Shown one piece after another: positions 7,678-16,825 of a stretch of DNA of 64,000 bases. The DNA lies in assembly GCF_021654855.1 (NCBI RefSeq), contig NZ_AP024202.1, positions 2,170,001 through 2,234,000 of the forward strand. Direction: 5' to 3'. The position numbers and the translations under genes were made by a program. Position 1 is the stretch's first letter; every line of letters starts with the position of its first letter. This DNA comes from Thiomicrorhabdus immobilis. Lineage in GTDB: Bacteria > Pseudomonadota > Gammaproteobacteria > Thiomicrospirales > Thiomicrospiraceae. The notes under the pieces were generated by a model that was not told the origin of the DNA, searched no databases, and worked only from the letters and a program-made list of their open reading frames with translations.

Positions 7678-9048
7678 ATGAATACCGATATAGCTGAAGT
7701 CATTATTCGCCCAGAAGGTTCCCTACAAATTTTATCCTACCAAGAAGCGCAACAACTTTGCGACGCCTCCGATGTAGGTTTGAATGATATCTTGATGCGC
7801 TGTGCATTGGCCGTGCTCAACACGGGATCGGAAGCCGACAATGAACTGGCACTGCTTGAAAGATATCCCAATTTTTCGATCGACGTTACGGTTAAAGGGC
7901 GTGGTGTACAACTAATCATCAAAAACGCACCCCGTCATGCCTTTGTGGACAACAGCCTCATTATCGGTTTAAAGGAGCACCTTTTCGCGGTGATTCGCGA
8001 CCTGATTTATTCACGCAATGAAGTGTTATATAGTAAAAAAATCGATCTCAATACCGCTCATGGAATCACCAATGCGGTGTTTCATATTGCTCGTAATGCC
8101 CAATTGATGAAACCCAATGTGTTACCTAATATCGTGGTCTGCTGGGGCGGGCATTCGATTCCCGAGTCGGAATATAACTACAGTAAACACCTAGGTTATG
8201 AACTGGGGCTACGTAACCTGGATATTTGTACCGGTTGTGGCCCTGGGGTAATGAAAGGCCCAATGAAAGGTGCGATTTTAGGACATGGCAAACAACGCTA
8301 TAAGCAAGGCCGCTACATCGGCATGACCGAACCAGGCATTATCGCGGCTGAAGCGCCCAATGCCTTTGTCAGTGAACTTTGCATTATGCCGGACATTGAA
8401 AAACGTCTCGAAGCGTTTGTGCGCATTGGTCACGGAATCATTATCTTCCCCGGTGGTCCAGGCACAATGGAAGAACTGCTGTATCTTTTGAGCATCCTGC
8501 TTCATCCCGCCAATAAAGAGTTGACCTTACCGGTGGTGTTGACGGGTAATGGCACAAGCACGGAATACTTCAACGGCATCATGCAGTTTTTAAACGCCAC
8601 TTTAGGCTCAGCGGCAACCGACAAGCTCAAACTGATTATCAATCACCCTCGTGATGTCGCCAGTTATATGAAAGAACAGATGGAATTGGTTAGACAAGAC
8701 CGTAAAGCGAGTAGTGATGCCTACTATTACAACTGGCGTTTAACCTTGGAATTGGAACATCAGCAGCCATTCATTCCAAATCACAAAAACATGGCCAAGC
8801 TCAGTCTACACAAAGATCAACCGGTTCATCTTTTAGCCAGTCAGCTACGTAAAGCCTTTTCAGGCATCGTGGCAGGGAATGTCAAAGCCGAAGGCATAAA
8901 AGAGATTCAGCGCCACGGACCGTTTGACTTACACGGCGATAAAGAAATCATGCAAGCGATGGATACACTGCTTGAGAGTTTTGTGGCACAAAAACGTATG
9001 AAACTAGACACCAGTGAATACCAACCTTGTTATAAAATACACAAATAA
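7678..9048 (+). CDS. ppnN: Pyrimidine/purine nucleotide 5'-monophosphate nucleosidase
   Basis: 456 residues from the ATG at 7678; a GTG at 7666 is in frame. It is co-linear with E. coli PpnN (YgdH). It shares N-x-V-V-C-W-G-G-H-S-I, I-C-T-G-C-G-P-G-V-M-K-G-P-M-K-G-A, I-I-M-P-D-I-E-K-R-L-E-A-F-V-R-I, the LOG-type P-G-G-P-G-T-M-E-E-L motif, and F-S-G-I-V-A-G-N-V-K near the C-terminus. PpnN hydrolyses nucleoside monophosphates to base and ribose 5-phosphate and is stimulated by (p)ppGpp in E. coli. The PGGxGT-x-x-E motif holds the catalytic residues and is intact. No clear ribosome site precedes either start. Confidence 0.93.
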   Translation: MNTDIAEVIIRPEGSLQILSYQEAQQLCDASDVGLNDILMRCALAVLNTGSEADNELALLERYPNFSIDVTVKGRGVQLIIKNAPRHAFVDNSLIIGLKEHLFAVIRDLIYSRNEVLYSKKIDLNTAHGITNAVFHIARNAQLMKPNVLPNIVVCWGGHSIPESEYNYSKHLGYELGLRNLDICTGCGPGVMKGPMKGAILGHGKQRYKQGRYIGMTEPGIIAAEAPNAFVSELCIMPDIEKRLEAFVRIGHGIIIFPGGPGTMEELLYLLSILLHPANKELTLPVVLTGNGTSTEYFNGIMQFLNATLGSAATDKLKLIINHPRDVASYMKEQMELVRQDRKASSDAYYYNWRLTLELEHQQPFIPNHKNMAKLSLHKDQPVHLLASQLRKAFSGIVAGNVKAEGIKEIQRHGPFDLHGDKEIMQAMDTLLESFVAQKRMKLDTSEYQPCYKIHK

Positions 9049-9127
9049 TTTATTCACGCTATTAAGCAAGCCATTTTCCCTTAAGTGAAGAGGGAACGGC
9101 CATCACCTGATATTGATTGAGATTCGC

Positions 9128-10360
9128 ATGACATTTGAAGAATTGGATTTAGACCCTGTACTGCTCTCTGCCATTGAGCAGCAAAAATACCATAAGCCAA
9201 CACCTGTACAAGAAGCGGCTATTCCAATTTTGATGGAGCGCCAGGATATACTTGCAGGCGCCGCTACCGGTACAGGAAAGACCGCCGCATTTGTTCTACC
9301 AGCTCTACAATACCTTTTGGAAGAACCTCAGCGCAGCAACCAACCTCGTGTTTTGATTCTTGCGCCCACCCGTGAACTTGCCTTTCAGATTCACAAGGTA
9401 GTCAAACAGCTTGGTACCCATTGCGATTTCCCATCGGTCATCATCACCGGTGGTTTCAAAATGAGCCAGCAAATGGAGCACTTAAGACAGCCTTGCGATA
9501 TCTTAGTAGCGACCCCGGGGCGTTTAGCTAAAATCATGGAAGAGGATGCGGTTGATTTATCGAACATTGAAATACTGATTATCGATGAAGCCGACCGTAT
9601 GCTGGATATGGGGCAAGGCCCAACGGTTCGTGCGTTGATTGAAGCGATTCCGGGAGACTTCCAGGCGGGATTGTTCTCAGCGACCTTAAGTGGTTCAGGG
9701 ATTGAAAAATTCGCCGCTGAAATCTTAGACAACCCACAAGTGGTACAAATCGACGCGCCAAACCAAAAATCGCAACAAGTCCAACAGCTCGTTTATCTGG
9801 CAAATGACAAGGCTCACAAGCAAGCTTTACTGACTAATATCCTACTGGACGCAAGCTGCCAAAGCGCCATCGTTTTCTGCAACAAAAAAGAACGTGCCAT
9901 TGAAATCACCGAGTTTTTACAATCGCAAAACCTCTCCGCCCAAGTCCTACATGGCGACTTCATCCAAGCCGTACGTATGGAAAAAATGCAGAAGTTCCAA
10001 AGCGGCAAAATCAAAATCCTAGTGGCGACGGATGTAGCGGCTCGTGGACTGGATATGCTGAATATCACCCATGTCATCAACTACGACATGCCTTTCCGTG
10101 GTGATATCTACATTCACCGTATTGGCCGCACCGGGCGCGCACAACAGGTCGGGGTGGCCATCAATCTGGTAGAGCGTCATGACTTGGTGAATCTGGAACG
10201 GATTGAATACCACTTACAACAGAAGTTACCGGTAGAAAAAATTGCTGGCTTAGAGCCTAACTTCACCATGAAAGATGCGCTTAAAAAGGCGACAACTAAG
10301 AAAAAGCCGAAGAAAACGGCTAAAAAAACCACTAAGAAAGCGGTTAAAAAGAAACGCTAA
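9128..10360 (+). CDS. srmB: DEAD-box RNA helicase, SrmB-like
   Basis: 410 residues from the ATG at 9128. Helicase motifs appear in order: F-x-E-L-x-L-D-P-x-L and the Q motif, A-T-G-T-G-K-T (motif I), P-T-R-E-L-A (Ia), T-P-G-R (Ib), D-E-A-D (II), S-A-T (III), V-A-T-D-V-A-A-R-G-L-D (V) and H-R-I-G-R-T-G-R (VI). The last ~30 residues are Lys/Thr-rich, typical of RNA-binding tails in ribosome-assembly helicases. The opening M-T-F-E-E-L-D-L-D-P resembles SrmB (50S assembly). RhlE-type is the alternative. A palindrome copy sits 9 bases past the stop, at a convergent junction. Confidence 0.85.
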   Translation: MTFEELDLDPVLLSAIEQQKYHKPTPVQEAAIPILMERQDILAGAATGTGKTAAFVLPALQYLLEEPQRSNQPRVLILAPTRELAFQIHKVVKQLGTHCDFPSVIITGGFKMSQQMEHLRQPCDILVATPGRLAKIMEEDAVDLSNIEILIIDEADRMLDMGQGPTVRALIEAIPGDFQAGLFSATLSGSGIEKFAAEILDNPQVVQIDAPNQKSQQVQQLVYLANDKAHKQALLTNILLDASCQSAIVFCNKKERAIEITEFLQSQNLSAQVLHGDFIQAVRMEKMQKFQSGKIKILVATDVAARGLDMLNITHVINYDMPFRGDIYIHRIGRTGRAQQVGVAINLVERHDLVNLERIEYHLQQKLPVEKIAGLEPNFTMKDALKKATTKKKPKKTAKKTTKKAVKKKR

Positions 10361-10369
10361 AATAAACTT

Positions 10370-10381
10370 ACCAGGCCTGGT
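10370..10381. repeat. Palindrome ACCAGGCCTGGT, exact copy 3 (convergent junction)
   Basis: Exact match, extended to the 16-bp perfect palindrome TTACCAGGCCTGGTAA (10368-10383). It lies in the 30-base gap between the helicase and EI24 genes, both ending here. Confidence 0.95.
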
Positions 10382-10390
10382 AAAAGTTAA

Positions 10391-11158
10391 TTAACGCTCT
10401 TCTCTAACCGGCATGGTCGATAGATAATCGAAGTAGTAATGAGATAATGCAATAACGGCCAATACTGGAATAAACAGTCCAACCAACGGTAAGGTGCTTA
10501 ATAAAAACAGTGCCGCTACCGCAAGTGTTGGTGTCCAGTTAGTCATGTGTTTCACTTCATCAAACAGTTTCTCGGGCAATATCACCTGGCCAACATCCAA
10601 GACAATCGAATACCTAAAAAACATAAACCCTAATAGCCAGAACCAGATGATGTTTATCAATGGAATAAACAGCATTGGAATCGTCACCAAGAACAGCAAC
10701 AACAATAAGAAGCCATAAACGGTTAACTTCCAAACCATGCCCATTATGGAACCATGTCCGGAATAATCGGTATTCGGATAATGTTTGTCATGCACCGCTT
10801 TCACCAGGCTATCGGTCATAAAACCGGTAATGATCATCGCAAAAATCAGAATCAGGTAACTTCCCAACAACACCCCTAAGACACCGGCGATCACCGCCAC
10901 GACCATCCCAACAATCCAAATCAACACACCCCCAATGAAAGGGATTGCACCGATGGTTTGTTGGGCTTCATTTGTCCAAACCCCCATCTCTTGAACCATT
11001 GGGTTTTGGGTCACAAAATCACTCACCAAAAACACACCGAACAGGCCATACCCCATTAATGAGACCAAAATAATTGCCGCCACAAATGGCACAAACAAGC
11101 GCCATAGAATCGCCGGCTCTTTTAAATCCGACAGTGTTTTTAAGAGTAAATCAAACAT
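10391..11158 (-). CDS. EI24-domain (CysZ-like) membrane protein
   Basis: A 255-residue membrane protein with about five or six hydrophobic segments (roughly 20-45, 70-115, 145-185, 210-235). The amphipathic N-terminus, P-L-I-N-I-I-W-F-W-L-L-G-F and the R-Y-S-I-V-L-D tract resemble the EI24/CysZ family. CysZ proteins move sulfate; for this more distant member the substrate is open. The start has AAAGGCG about 8 bases upstream. It lies downstream of the succinate-semialdehyde dehydrogenase gene on the same strand (37-base gap), so the two may share a transcript. Confidence 0.68.
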   Translation of the reverse strand: MFDLLLKTLSDLKEPAILWRLFVPFVAAIILVSLMGYGLFGVFLVSDFVTQNPMVQEMGVWTNEAQQTIGAIPFIGGVLIWIVGMVVAVIAGVLGVLLGSYLILIFAMIITGFMTDSLVKAVHDKHYPNTDYSGHGSIMGMVWKLTVYGFLLLLLFLVTIPMLFIPLINIIWFWLLGFMFFRYSIVLDVGQVILPEKLFDEVKHMTNWTPTLAVAALFLLSTLPLVGLFIPVLAVIALSHYYFDYLSTMPVREER

Positions 11159-11195
11159 AACGCGCCTTTAAATTTGTATGCCCTAACGACCGAGA

Positions 11196-12566
11196 TTATT
11201 TAATCCAAATGCTTTTCACGTTGGTGAACTCACGAATACCATGCTCTGAAAGCTCACGGCCATAGCCCGAGTTTTTCACCCCGCCAAAAGGTAACCTTGG
11301 GTCGGAGAAACTGATGTTATTCACATAGGTCGCTCCAGACTCCATGCCACGAGCCATCGTTTCTGCGGTGGCTAAATCGTCAGTCCAAATGGAGCCACCC
11401 AAACCAAAATCAACACCATTGGCGATGCCTAATGCATGTGCCGGTTCAGAAGCCTTGATCACAATGGCGACCGGGCCAAAGAACTCTTCATTGAATGCTG
11501 GCATATTACTGGTAACATTGGTCAAGATAGTCGGTGCATAGTAACAACCTGGGCGATCCAGCTGATAACCTCCCGTTACAATTGTCGCACCCAGCTCGAC
11601 CGATTCCATCACCTGCTCATGTAGCTCATCCAACAAGTCTTGCCGTGCCATGGGAGCCAAGGTCGTTTGCGGATCCATAGGGTCGCCAGCGACAAATTTT
11701 TCTTCTATGGCATTTTTAAAACGTTCGATGAAATCATCGGCAATGAACTGGTCAACAATGAAACGTTTGGCCGCAATACAACTTTGCCCCATATTTTGGA
11801 AACGTCCTTTGACTGCACCTTCAATCGCCTCTTTCATATTGGCACTTTCCAACACGATAAAAGCGTCTGAACCGCCTAATTCCAGAACCGTTTTCTTGAG
11901 TTCAGAACCTGCGATGCTCGCTACTTTACGTCCGGCATTTTCACTACCGGTTAAAGTCACCGCTCTTACCGCTGGGTGACGAATCGCCTGTTCAACCAAG
12001 TCAGAACCGATCATCAGATTTGAGAATATATGGTCAGGGAAACCGGCTTTACGGAAAACCTCTTCCATCGCCAAGGCGCATTGAGGAACATTCGACGCGT
12101 GTTTTAAAACCGCAATATTTCCAGCAATCAAAGCTGGAGCCGCAAAACGGAATACTTGCCAGAATGGAAAATTCCAAGGCATAACGGCAAGTACCACTCC
12201 TAATGGTAAATAAGCGACATAACTTTTAGAAGCGTCAGTTTCGACGATTTCATCCGCAAGATACTTAGGGCCATGTTCCGCATAAAAATCACAGACCCAA
12301 GCACACTTTTCAATTTCCGCCTGCGCCTCTTTATAGGTTTTACCCATCTCCAGGGTAATCAGCTCGGCAAGAGGTTCAATATCATCCCTTAACACCTCTG
12401 CAACCCGTCTTATCATCGTGCAACGGTCTTCCATTGGTGTTAACTTTGACCAATCCTCAAACATGTAACCCGCTTGCGTCAGCGCATAATCCAAGGTCTC
12501 TTCGTCCCAAGTATCAAACTCCACAAGCAACTCACCTGTAGCGGGGTTAATAGACTGCATGGTCAT
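11196..12566 (-). CDS. NAD(P)-dependent succinate-semialdehyde dehydrogenase
   Basis: 456 residues from the ATG at 12566, chosen because AGGAG lies 8 bases upstream. It is a class-3 aldehyde dehydrogenase: M-P-W-N-F-P-F-W at the cofactor site, G-S-x-x-A-G-R-K-V, the general-base L-E-L-G-G-S-D-A-F, and the catalytic cysteine in G-Q-S-C-I-A-A-K-R. The opening Q-S-I-N-P-A-T-G-E-L and the H-A-S-N-V-P-Q-C-A tract are typical of the YneI/Sad and GabD group, which turns succinic semialdehyde into succinate. No GABA genes are adjacent, so the physiological substrate is inferred. Related aliphatic aldehyde specificity is possible. Confidence 0.8.
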   Translation of the reverse strand: MTMQSINPATGELLVEFDTWDEETLDYALTQAGYMFEDWSKLTPMEDRCTMIRRVAEVLRDDIEPLAELITLEMGKTYKEAQAEIEKCAWVCDFYAEHGPKYLADEIVETDASKSYVAYLPLGVVLAVMPWNFPFWQVFRFAAPALIAGNIAVLKHASNVPQCALAMEEVFRKAGFPDHIFSNLMIGSDLVEQAIRHPAVRAVTLTGSENAGRKVASIAGSELKKTVLELGGSDAFIVLESANMKEAIEGAVKGRFQNMGQSCIAAKRFIVDQFIADDFIERFKNAIEEKFVAGDPMDPQTTLAPMARQDLLDELHEQVMESVELGATIVTGGYQLDRPGCYYAPTILTNVTSNMPAFNEEFFGPVAIVIKASEPAHALGIANGVDFGLGGSIWTDDLATAETMARGMESGATYVNNISFSDPRLPFGGVKNSGYGRELSEHGIREFTNVKSIWIK

Positions 12567-12621
12567 GGACAATTCTCCTGTAGCATTTTCTGTAATCTTT
12601 TAATGGTAGAGAGACTCCACC

Positions 12622-12653
12622 TAAAAAAATAAAGCCAGGTAAAGCCTGACTTT
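12622..12653 (-). terminator. Rho-independent terminator of EAL-HDOD gene
   Basis: On the minus strand AAAGTCAGG and CCTGGCTTT pair around a 5-base loop with one mismatch, then ATTTTTTT. It stands between the EAL-HDOD stop and the aldehyde dehydrogenase start. Confidence 0.8.
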
Positions 12654-12720
12654 GTAGAGTAGTGGGTTAGTGCTTCGTAAAAGCATCTAACAATAAACCG
12701 GTTAAATATTGATGATCAAA

Positions 12721-13920
12721 TCAACTACTAATCACTTGTTGTGCCCAGGCATTGGCGGCCATAAAGCTATTACCAATTTGCCCCATCCCCAAGCCATCAA
12801 AATGCAGACTTCTTAGAGTGTTATTCGCCTGCTCGATATTCATCAGAACCTTCAAGGCTTCACCTTTTACTCCGACCTTATTGACCAATGCATCGTTCAA
12901 TTCATCCGCCAATGGCATCTCAGCTACGATTTCTTCGATAGGCGTTCTAAAAAACGCACCTAACGTCGAAAACAGACCTACTAAAAAGAAAGCGTCTTTA
13001 TCATTATGATGACCGGAAGCGTCCGCCAAGAGTTCACAAAACTTAGCTCGCATCAAAGAAGTGGTCAACAGTTCTTGCGGCACCTCTTCCATGCTGGACA
13101 ACATCAACATATTGACCCAAAACTTAAGTCGTTTTAATCCCATATATTTCAACGCATCTGCCACACTTTCCACTCTGATTGGAATCATGGCCGCGGGATT
13201 GTTAATCGCCACAAGCAACTTATGGCTTAAAGCCACGTCCTGACTGATGATGTTTGAAAGCTCTTGAAAATCGGTATTTGGATCATTCACCTTGGACAAA
13301 AGCTGCAACAATGTCAATTTATTGCCGGTTAATTTCTGTCCATTGATGACGATAGGGTTGGTAAAGAAATAACCTTGGAAATAGTCAAATCCGAGCTTTT
13401 TGAGATAGTTGAACATCTCCTCAGTTTCCACTTTTTCAGCGATGACTTTAACGCCCTTAGCATGCAGAGATTCGAGCATTTTTTTCATTTGCATTTCAGT
13501 GTGAGCTTCGGTATCGATTTTCACATAATCGCAAATCGTCGCCAATTTAATACTTGAATCATCATCAATGAAATCATGCAAGGCAACCCCCGCGCCCTCC
13601 GCTTTCAACTCTTTCAAACTGCGTAAGACTTCTACATCTTTGGTGACATTATTCGGAATTTCCAAAACCAGCTGTTTGTAGTTATCGAAGTTGGACAAAT
13701 GCTCTTTACTTATCAGTTCTTTGGGTAAAGAAAGCAAGACATTGTGCTCACCGACAATCGACCGGAAGCCAATCTCTTCTTCCGTTTTTTTGATAAGTTC
13801 AATCGTTGCTTCAAGAGTCTGTTGATTAGGGTTTAAACCTTGATGAAACTGTAACTCATAAGCAAAAACATGCATATCTCTATCTAAAATAGGTTGTCTT
13901 CCAATAAATACATCTGACAT
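12721..13920 (-). CDS. EAL-HDOD signalling protein with degenerate EAL
   Basis: 399 residues. The N-terminal half (about 1-195) is an EAL fold, shown by F-I-G-R-Q-P-I-L-D and G-F-D-Y-F-Q-G-Y-F-F. The C-terminal half (200-399) is an HDOD domain with the family's L-L-x-x-I-N-x-P and G-x-x-x-L-K-F-W-V pattern. The EAL triad reads E22-L-Q, and other metal-binding residues seem absent, so phosphodiesterase activity is unlikely. This is the YuxH/CdgJ architecture, where the protein acts by interaction in motility or surface behaviour. It is a single-gene unit with its own terminator. Upstream is a GGGA ribosome site. Confidence 0.87.
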   Translation of the reverse strand: MSDVFIGRQPILDRDMHVFAYELQFHQGLNPNQQTLEATIELIKKTEEEIGFRSIVGEHNVLLSLPKELISKEHLSNFDNYKQLVLEIPNNVTKDVEVLRSLKELKAEGAGVALHDFIDDDSSIKLATICDYVKIDTEAHTEMQMKKMLESLHAKGVKVIAEKVETEEMFNYLKKLGFDYFQGYFFTNPIVINGQKLTGNKLTLLQLLSKVNDPNTDFQELSNIISQDVALSHKLLVAINNPAAMIPIRVESVADALKYMGLKRLKFWVNMLMLSSMEEVPQELLTTSLMRAKFCELLADASGHHNDKDAFFLVGLFSTLGAFFRTPIEEIVAEMPLADELNDALVNKVGVKGEALKVLMNIEQANNTLRSLHFDGLGMGQIGNSFMAANAWAQQVISS

Positions 13921-14047
13921 TTTTTAATCCCGTCTTCCCAAATTCTTATCCGCTGGCCGCCATTTTACGCTATTTAACTTAATAAGACCAAGCCTCTCCC
14001 GGTTGCAAGCCTCTCCATGGCATGATGAGGCCATTTTGATATCGACT

Positions 14048-15397
14048 CTATCTGCGATTGAACAGTAAACGATGACCCGGTGTAAACTCAGCAAATTCAC
14101 CTTGATAATATTTAAGTTCGCCTGAAACTATCGTACTGATCACCGATGATTTAAAGGTATGCCCCTCCCACGGAGACCACTGACACTTATATAGGTTATG
14201 CGCTTTATCGTCCGTATGGGGCTTATTCATATCGACCAATACGATATCCGCCCAATACCCTTCTCGAATATAGCCACGATCTGCAATTTGATAACGAATC
14301 GCCACATTATGCGCGGTTTTTTGCACCACGGTTTCCAAATCGAACACCCCTTCATGCACCATATCGAGGAGTGCTGATAATGACTGTTGCACCTGAGGTA
14401 AACCGGCTGGCGCCATAAAATAGCTATTTTGCTTCTCTTCATCAGTATGCGGGGCATGATCCGTGGCGATAATATCAATTCGCCCTTCTCTCACCGCCTG
14501 ACGAATCGCATCGCGGTCGGACTGTTTCTTGATAGCTGGATTGCATTTAATGTAAGAACCACGGGTCGCATAATCCTCTTCGGTAAACCACAAATGATGC
14601 ACACAAGCTTCTGCAGTGATTTTTTTGCCTTCAACCGGGCCTGGTTCGAACAGCGCCATCTCTTCCGCCGTGGTCAAGTGCAGCACATGCAAATCGGCGC
14701 CGGTTTCCTTGGCCAATTCAACCGCAAAAGAGGATGACTTATAACACGCTTCACGACAACGAATCTCAGGATGTGCAGACATAGGTACGTCCTCACCGTA
14801 TTTTTCGCGATACTTGTCTTCCTGAGCCTTAATCATTGGGGTATCTTCACAGTGAGTGGTAATCAATGTCGGGCTATAGGTGAAAATATCCCGTAACGCC
14901 TGCTCTCTATCCACCAACATATTTCCGGTAGACGCTCCCATAAAAACCTTAACACCGCAAACGGTATTGGGATTCACCTGCTTAAGTTCTTCGATATTAT
15001 CGTTGGTCGCTCCAAAGTAAAACGAATAGTTTGTCCACGCTTTCTGAGAACCTATCTGATACTTCGCTTCCAAATTCTCAATGGTCGTCGTTGTTGGCTT
15101 AACATTAGGCATATCCATAAAACTGGTGGTTCCACCCGCAACCGCCGCTTTGGATTCGGTTGCGATATCCCCTTTGGACGTCAAACCGGGATCACGGAAA
15201 TGCACCTGGTCATCAATCATTCCCGGCAACAAGGTTAAGCCTGTTGCATCAATCACTTGATCGGCAGGCTCGTCAATTTTAGGCGCCACTTTTGCAATAC
15301 GTCCGTCAGAGATTAGAACGTCACCCACCATCTTCGAGCCTTCGTTAACGATGGTTGCCTGTGAAATTAAGATTCGTTTTAGCTGTGGTTGCGACAT
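14048..15397 (-). CDS. pyrC: Dihydroorotase
   Basis: A 449-residue amidohydrolase that would cyclise carbamoyl aspartate to dihydroorotate in pyrimidine synthesis. Metal and substrate motifs are present: P-G-M-I-D-D-Q-V-H-F-R-D-P-G with the first two metal ligands (D-x-V-H in place of the usual D-x-H-V-H), K-V-F-M-G with the bridging lysine, T-T-H-C-E-D, H-V-L-H-L-T, and A-T-D-H-A-P-H with the catalytic aspartate. Length and motifs fit class I dihydroorotase. The D-Q-V-H variant is also common in bacterial PyrC-like proteins of this group. A close amidohydrolase (allantoinase-like) is the alternative. pyrE is 12 kb away on the other strand. Confidence 0.85.
   Translation of the reverse strand: MSQPQLKRILISQATIVNEGSKMVGDVLISDGRIAKVAPKIDEPADQVIDATGLTLLPGMIDDQVHFRDPGLTSKGDIATESKAAVAGGTTSFMDMPNVKPTTTTIENLEAKYQIGSQKAWTNYSFYFGATNDNIEELKQVNPNTVCGVKVFMGASTGNMLVDREQALRDIFTYSPTLITTHCEDTPMIKAQEDKYREKYGEDVPMSAHPEIRCREACYKSSSFAVELAKETGADLHVLHLTTAEEMALFEPGPVEGKKITAEACVHHLWFTEEDYATRGSYIKCNPAIKKQSDRDAIRQAVREGRIDIIATDHAPHTDEEKQNSYFMAPAGLPQVQQSLSALLDMVHEGVFDLETVVQKTAHNVAIRYQIADRGYIREGYWADIVLVDMNKPHTDDKAHNLYKCQWSPWEGHTFKSSVISTIVSGELKYYQGEFAEFTPGHRLLFNRR
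14634..14645. repeat. Palindrome near-copy (11/12) in pyrC
   Basis: ACCGGGCCTGGT, one mismatch, read in the gene as E-P-G-P-V-E. Confidence 0.7.
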
Positions 15398-15790
15398 AGA
15401 TAAATTCCTTTAAAACCAACATTACGCGTAAGCGATTTATTGAAAAATGATAAAACATCAAGTTAATCAGTTTTGTTTATTTGCTATTCTAGCTCGAATC
15501 ATTGTAATATTTTGAGATGTTTTTGATGTGAAAACAAATAAACAGCCCTTTACGGCTGGCTGTTACAAAAGTCAAAATAAGTAAATAGAACATTTAAATG
15601 ACAACCGAACCAACTTACACAGAGAAGGTGTTGTAAACTGAACAAATCCGACCACAAGGTAATTTTAATGTTAACTAATCTCCAGGTTTATATATCGCTT
15701 GCTCTAGCGCGATAAAACACTGTTTTTTTAGTGGCAAGTCACCTCTAACTTGAGTCTTTGTTAAGTTTAACTTTCGATACAACTAAACCT
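15398..15790. other. Divergent intergenic region pyrC / binding protein
   Basis: About 390 bases. It holds a hairpin at 15541-15564: AACAGCC pairs with GGCTGTT, and on the minus strand it is followed by TATTTGTTTT, about 145 bases before pyrC. I see no ORF or RNA gene. The promoters of both flanking units should be here. Confidence 0.5.
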
Positions 15791-16825
15791 ATGCCAAATA
15801 TCACGCCCCTCTTCTCAAGGCTTCACATCCCCGGTTCTATTGTCGGGTTTATTTTCTTATTACTATCCATATTCAGTGTCAGCGCTCACGCTGAACCGCC
15901 GATTGAGAAAAAGCGCCCTGTTTGTGTATATATTGCTAGCTATGCACCCGGTTATAGTTGGCAAAACGGGGTTGAAAGGGGCTTAAACCTAGCCCTTAAA
16001 GACCATTGCCACATCAAAACTTTTTTCATGAACAGTAAACGAGTTTTTGATGAGGACGATTTACAGAAAATCGGCTTACAAGCGGTGGATTTTATTGAAT
16101 CCAACTCCCCGAACGTGGTCATAGTGTCTGACGACAACGCGGTGAAGCACGTACTAAAATCGCACTATAAGGATAGTCAACTTCCGTTCGTCTATTGTGG
16201 TGTCAACAATTCCGGTACACACTACGGCTTACCTTATAAAAACACCACCGGGATGATTGAAAAAAACCCAACCGAAAACCTACTTTCGCTTTTATTCAGC
16301 ACTCAACCATCCAAAACCCATATCGCTTTTTTGACCACACAAGGCACTTCGGCGAATCATGACATCATTGAATTCAATAAAGTTGTCAAAAAATTCGGAA
16401 TAAAGAGCACCGCTTACCAAGTGCAAACCGAAGAAGAATGGCGTAAAACCTACCAGCGACTCCAAGAAGATCCTCAAATAGATATTATTTTGTTCTCGAA
16501 TCGTGCCGCACTAAAAAGCTGGAACCATGAAACCAATTTAGAGTGGATTAAAGAACACAATCATAAAATTTCCATTACAACCCAGGACTGGATGATGCCT
16601 TACGTGGCATTGGGCATGAATAAGATACCTGATGAACAAGGTCACTGGGCAGGACAAGCCGCCGTGGCGATATTGAACGGCACCCCCCCTAATCAGATTT
16701 CCGTTGTTCCTAACCAAGATTTTCAATTATGGATCAATCCAGCCATCGCTAAGCCTTTTAAAGAGCATTTGCCAGAAAACGTGTTTTCACATTCACTTAT
16801 CTATGACCAGAAAGGCTCAAGATGA
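15791..16825 (+). CDS. Periplasmic ABC-type substrate-binding protein, orphan
   Basis: 344 residues from the ATG at 15791; an in-frame TTG at 15758 would add 11. A hydrophobic signal segment ends near S-V-S-A-H-A. The mature part has the two-lobed shape of the ABC_sub_bind family: Y-I-A-S-Y-A-P-G-Y-S-W, N-V-V-I-V-S-D-D-N-A and P-F-V-Y-C-G-V-N. No permease or ATPase gene is nearby. Its stop overlaps the start of the next gene in the pattern ATGA, so translation is coupled to a CHASE-PAS-GGDEF-EAL protein. A sensory role, handing ligand occupancy to that partner, is therefore more likely than transport. The ligand is unknown. Confidence 0.7.
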   Translation: MPNITPLFSRLHIPGSIVGFIFLLLSIFSVSAHAEPPIEKKRPVCVYIASYAPGYSWQNGVERGLNLALKDHCHIKTFFMNSKRVFDEDDLQKIGLQAVDFIESNSPNVVIVSDDNAVKHVLKSHYKDSQLPFVYCGVNNSGTHYGLPYKNTTGMIEKNPTENLLSLLFSTQPSKTHIAFLTTQGTSANHDIIEFNKVVKKFGIKSTAYQVQTEEEWRKTYQRLQEDPQIDIILFSNRAALKSWNHETNLEWIKEHNHKISITTQDWMMPYVALGMNKIPDEQGHWAGQAAVAILNGTPPNQISVVPNQDFQLWINPAIAKPFKEHLPENVFSHSLIYDQKGSR

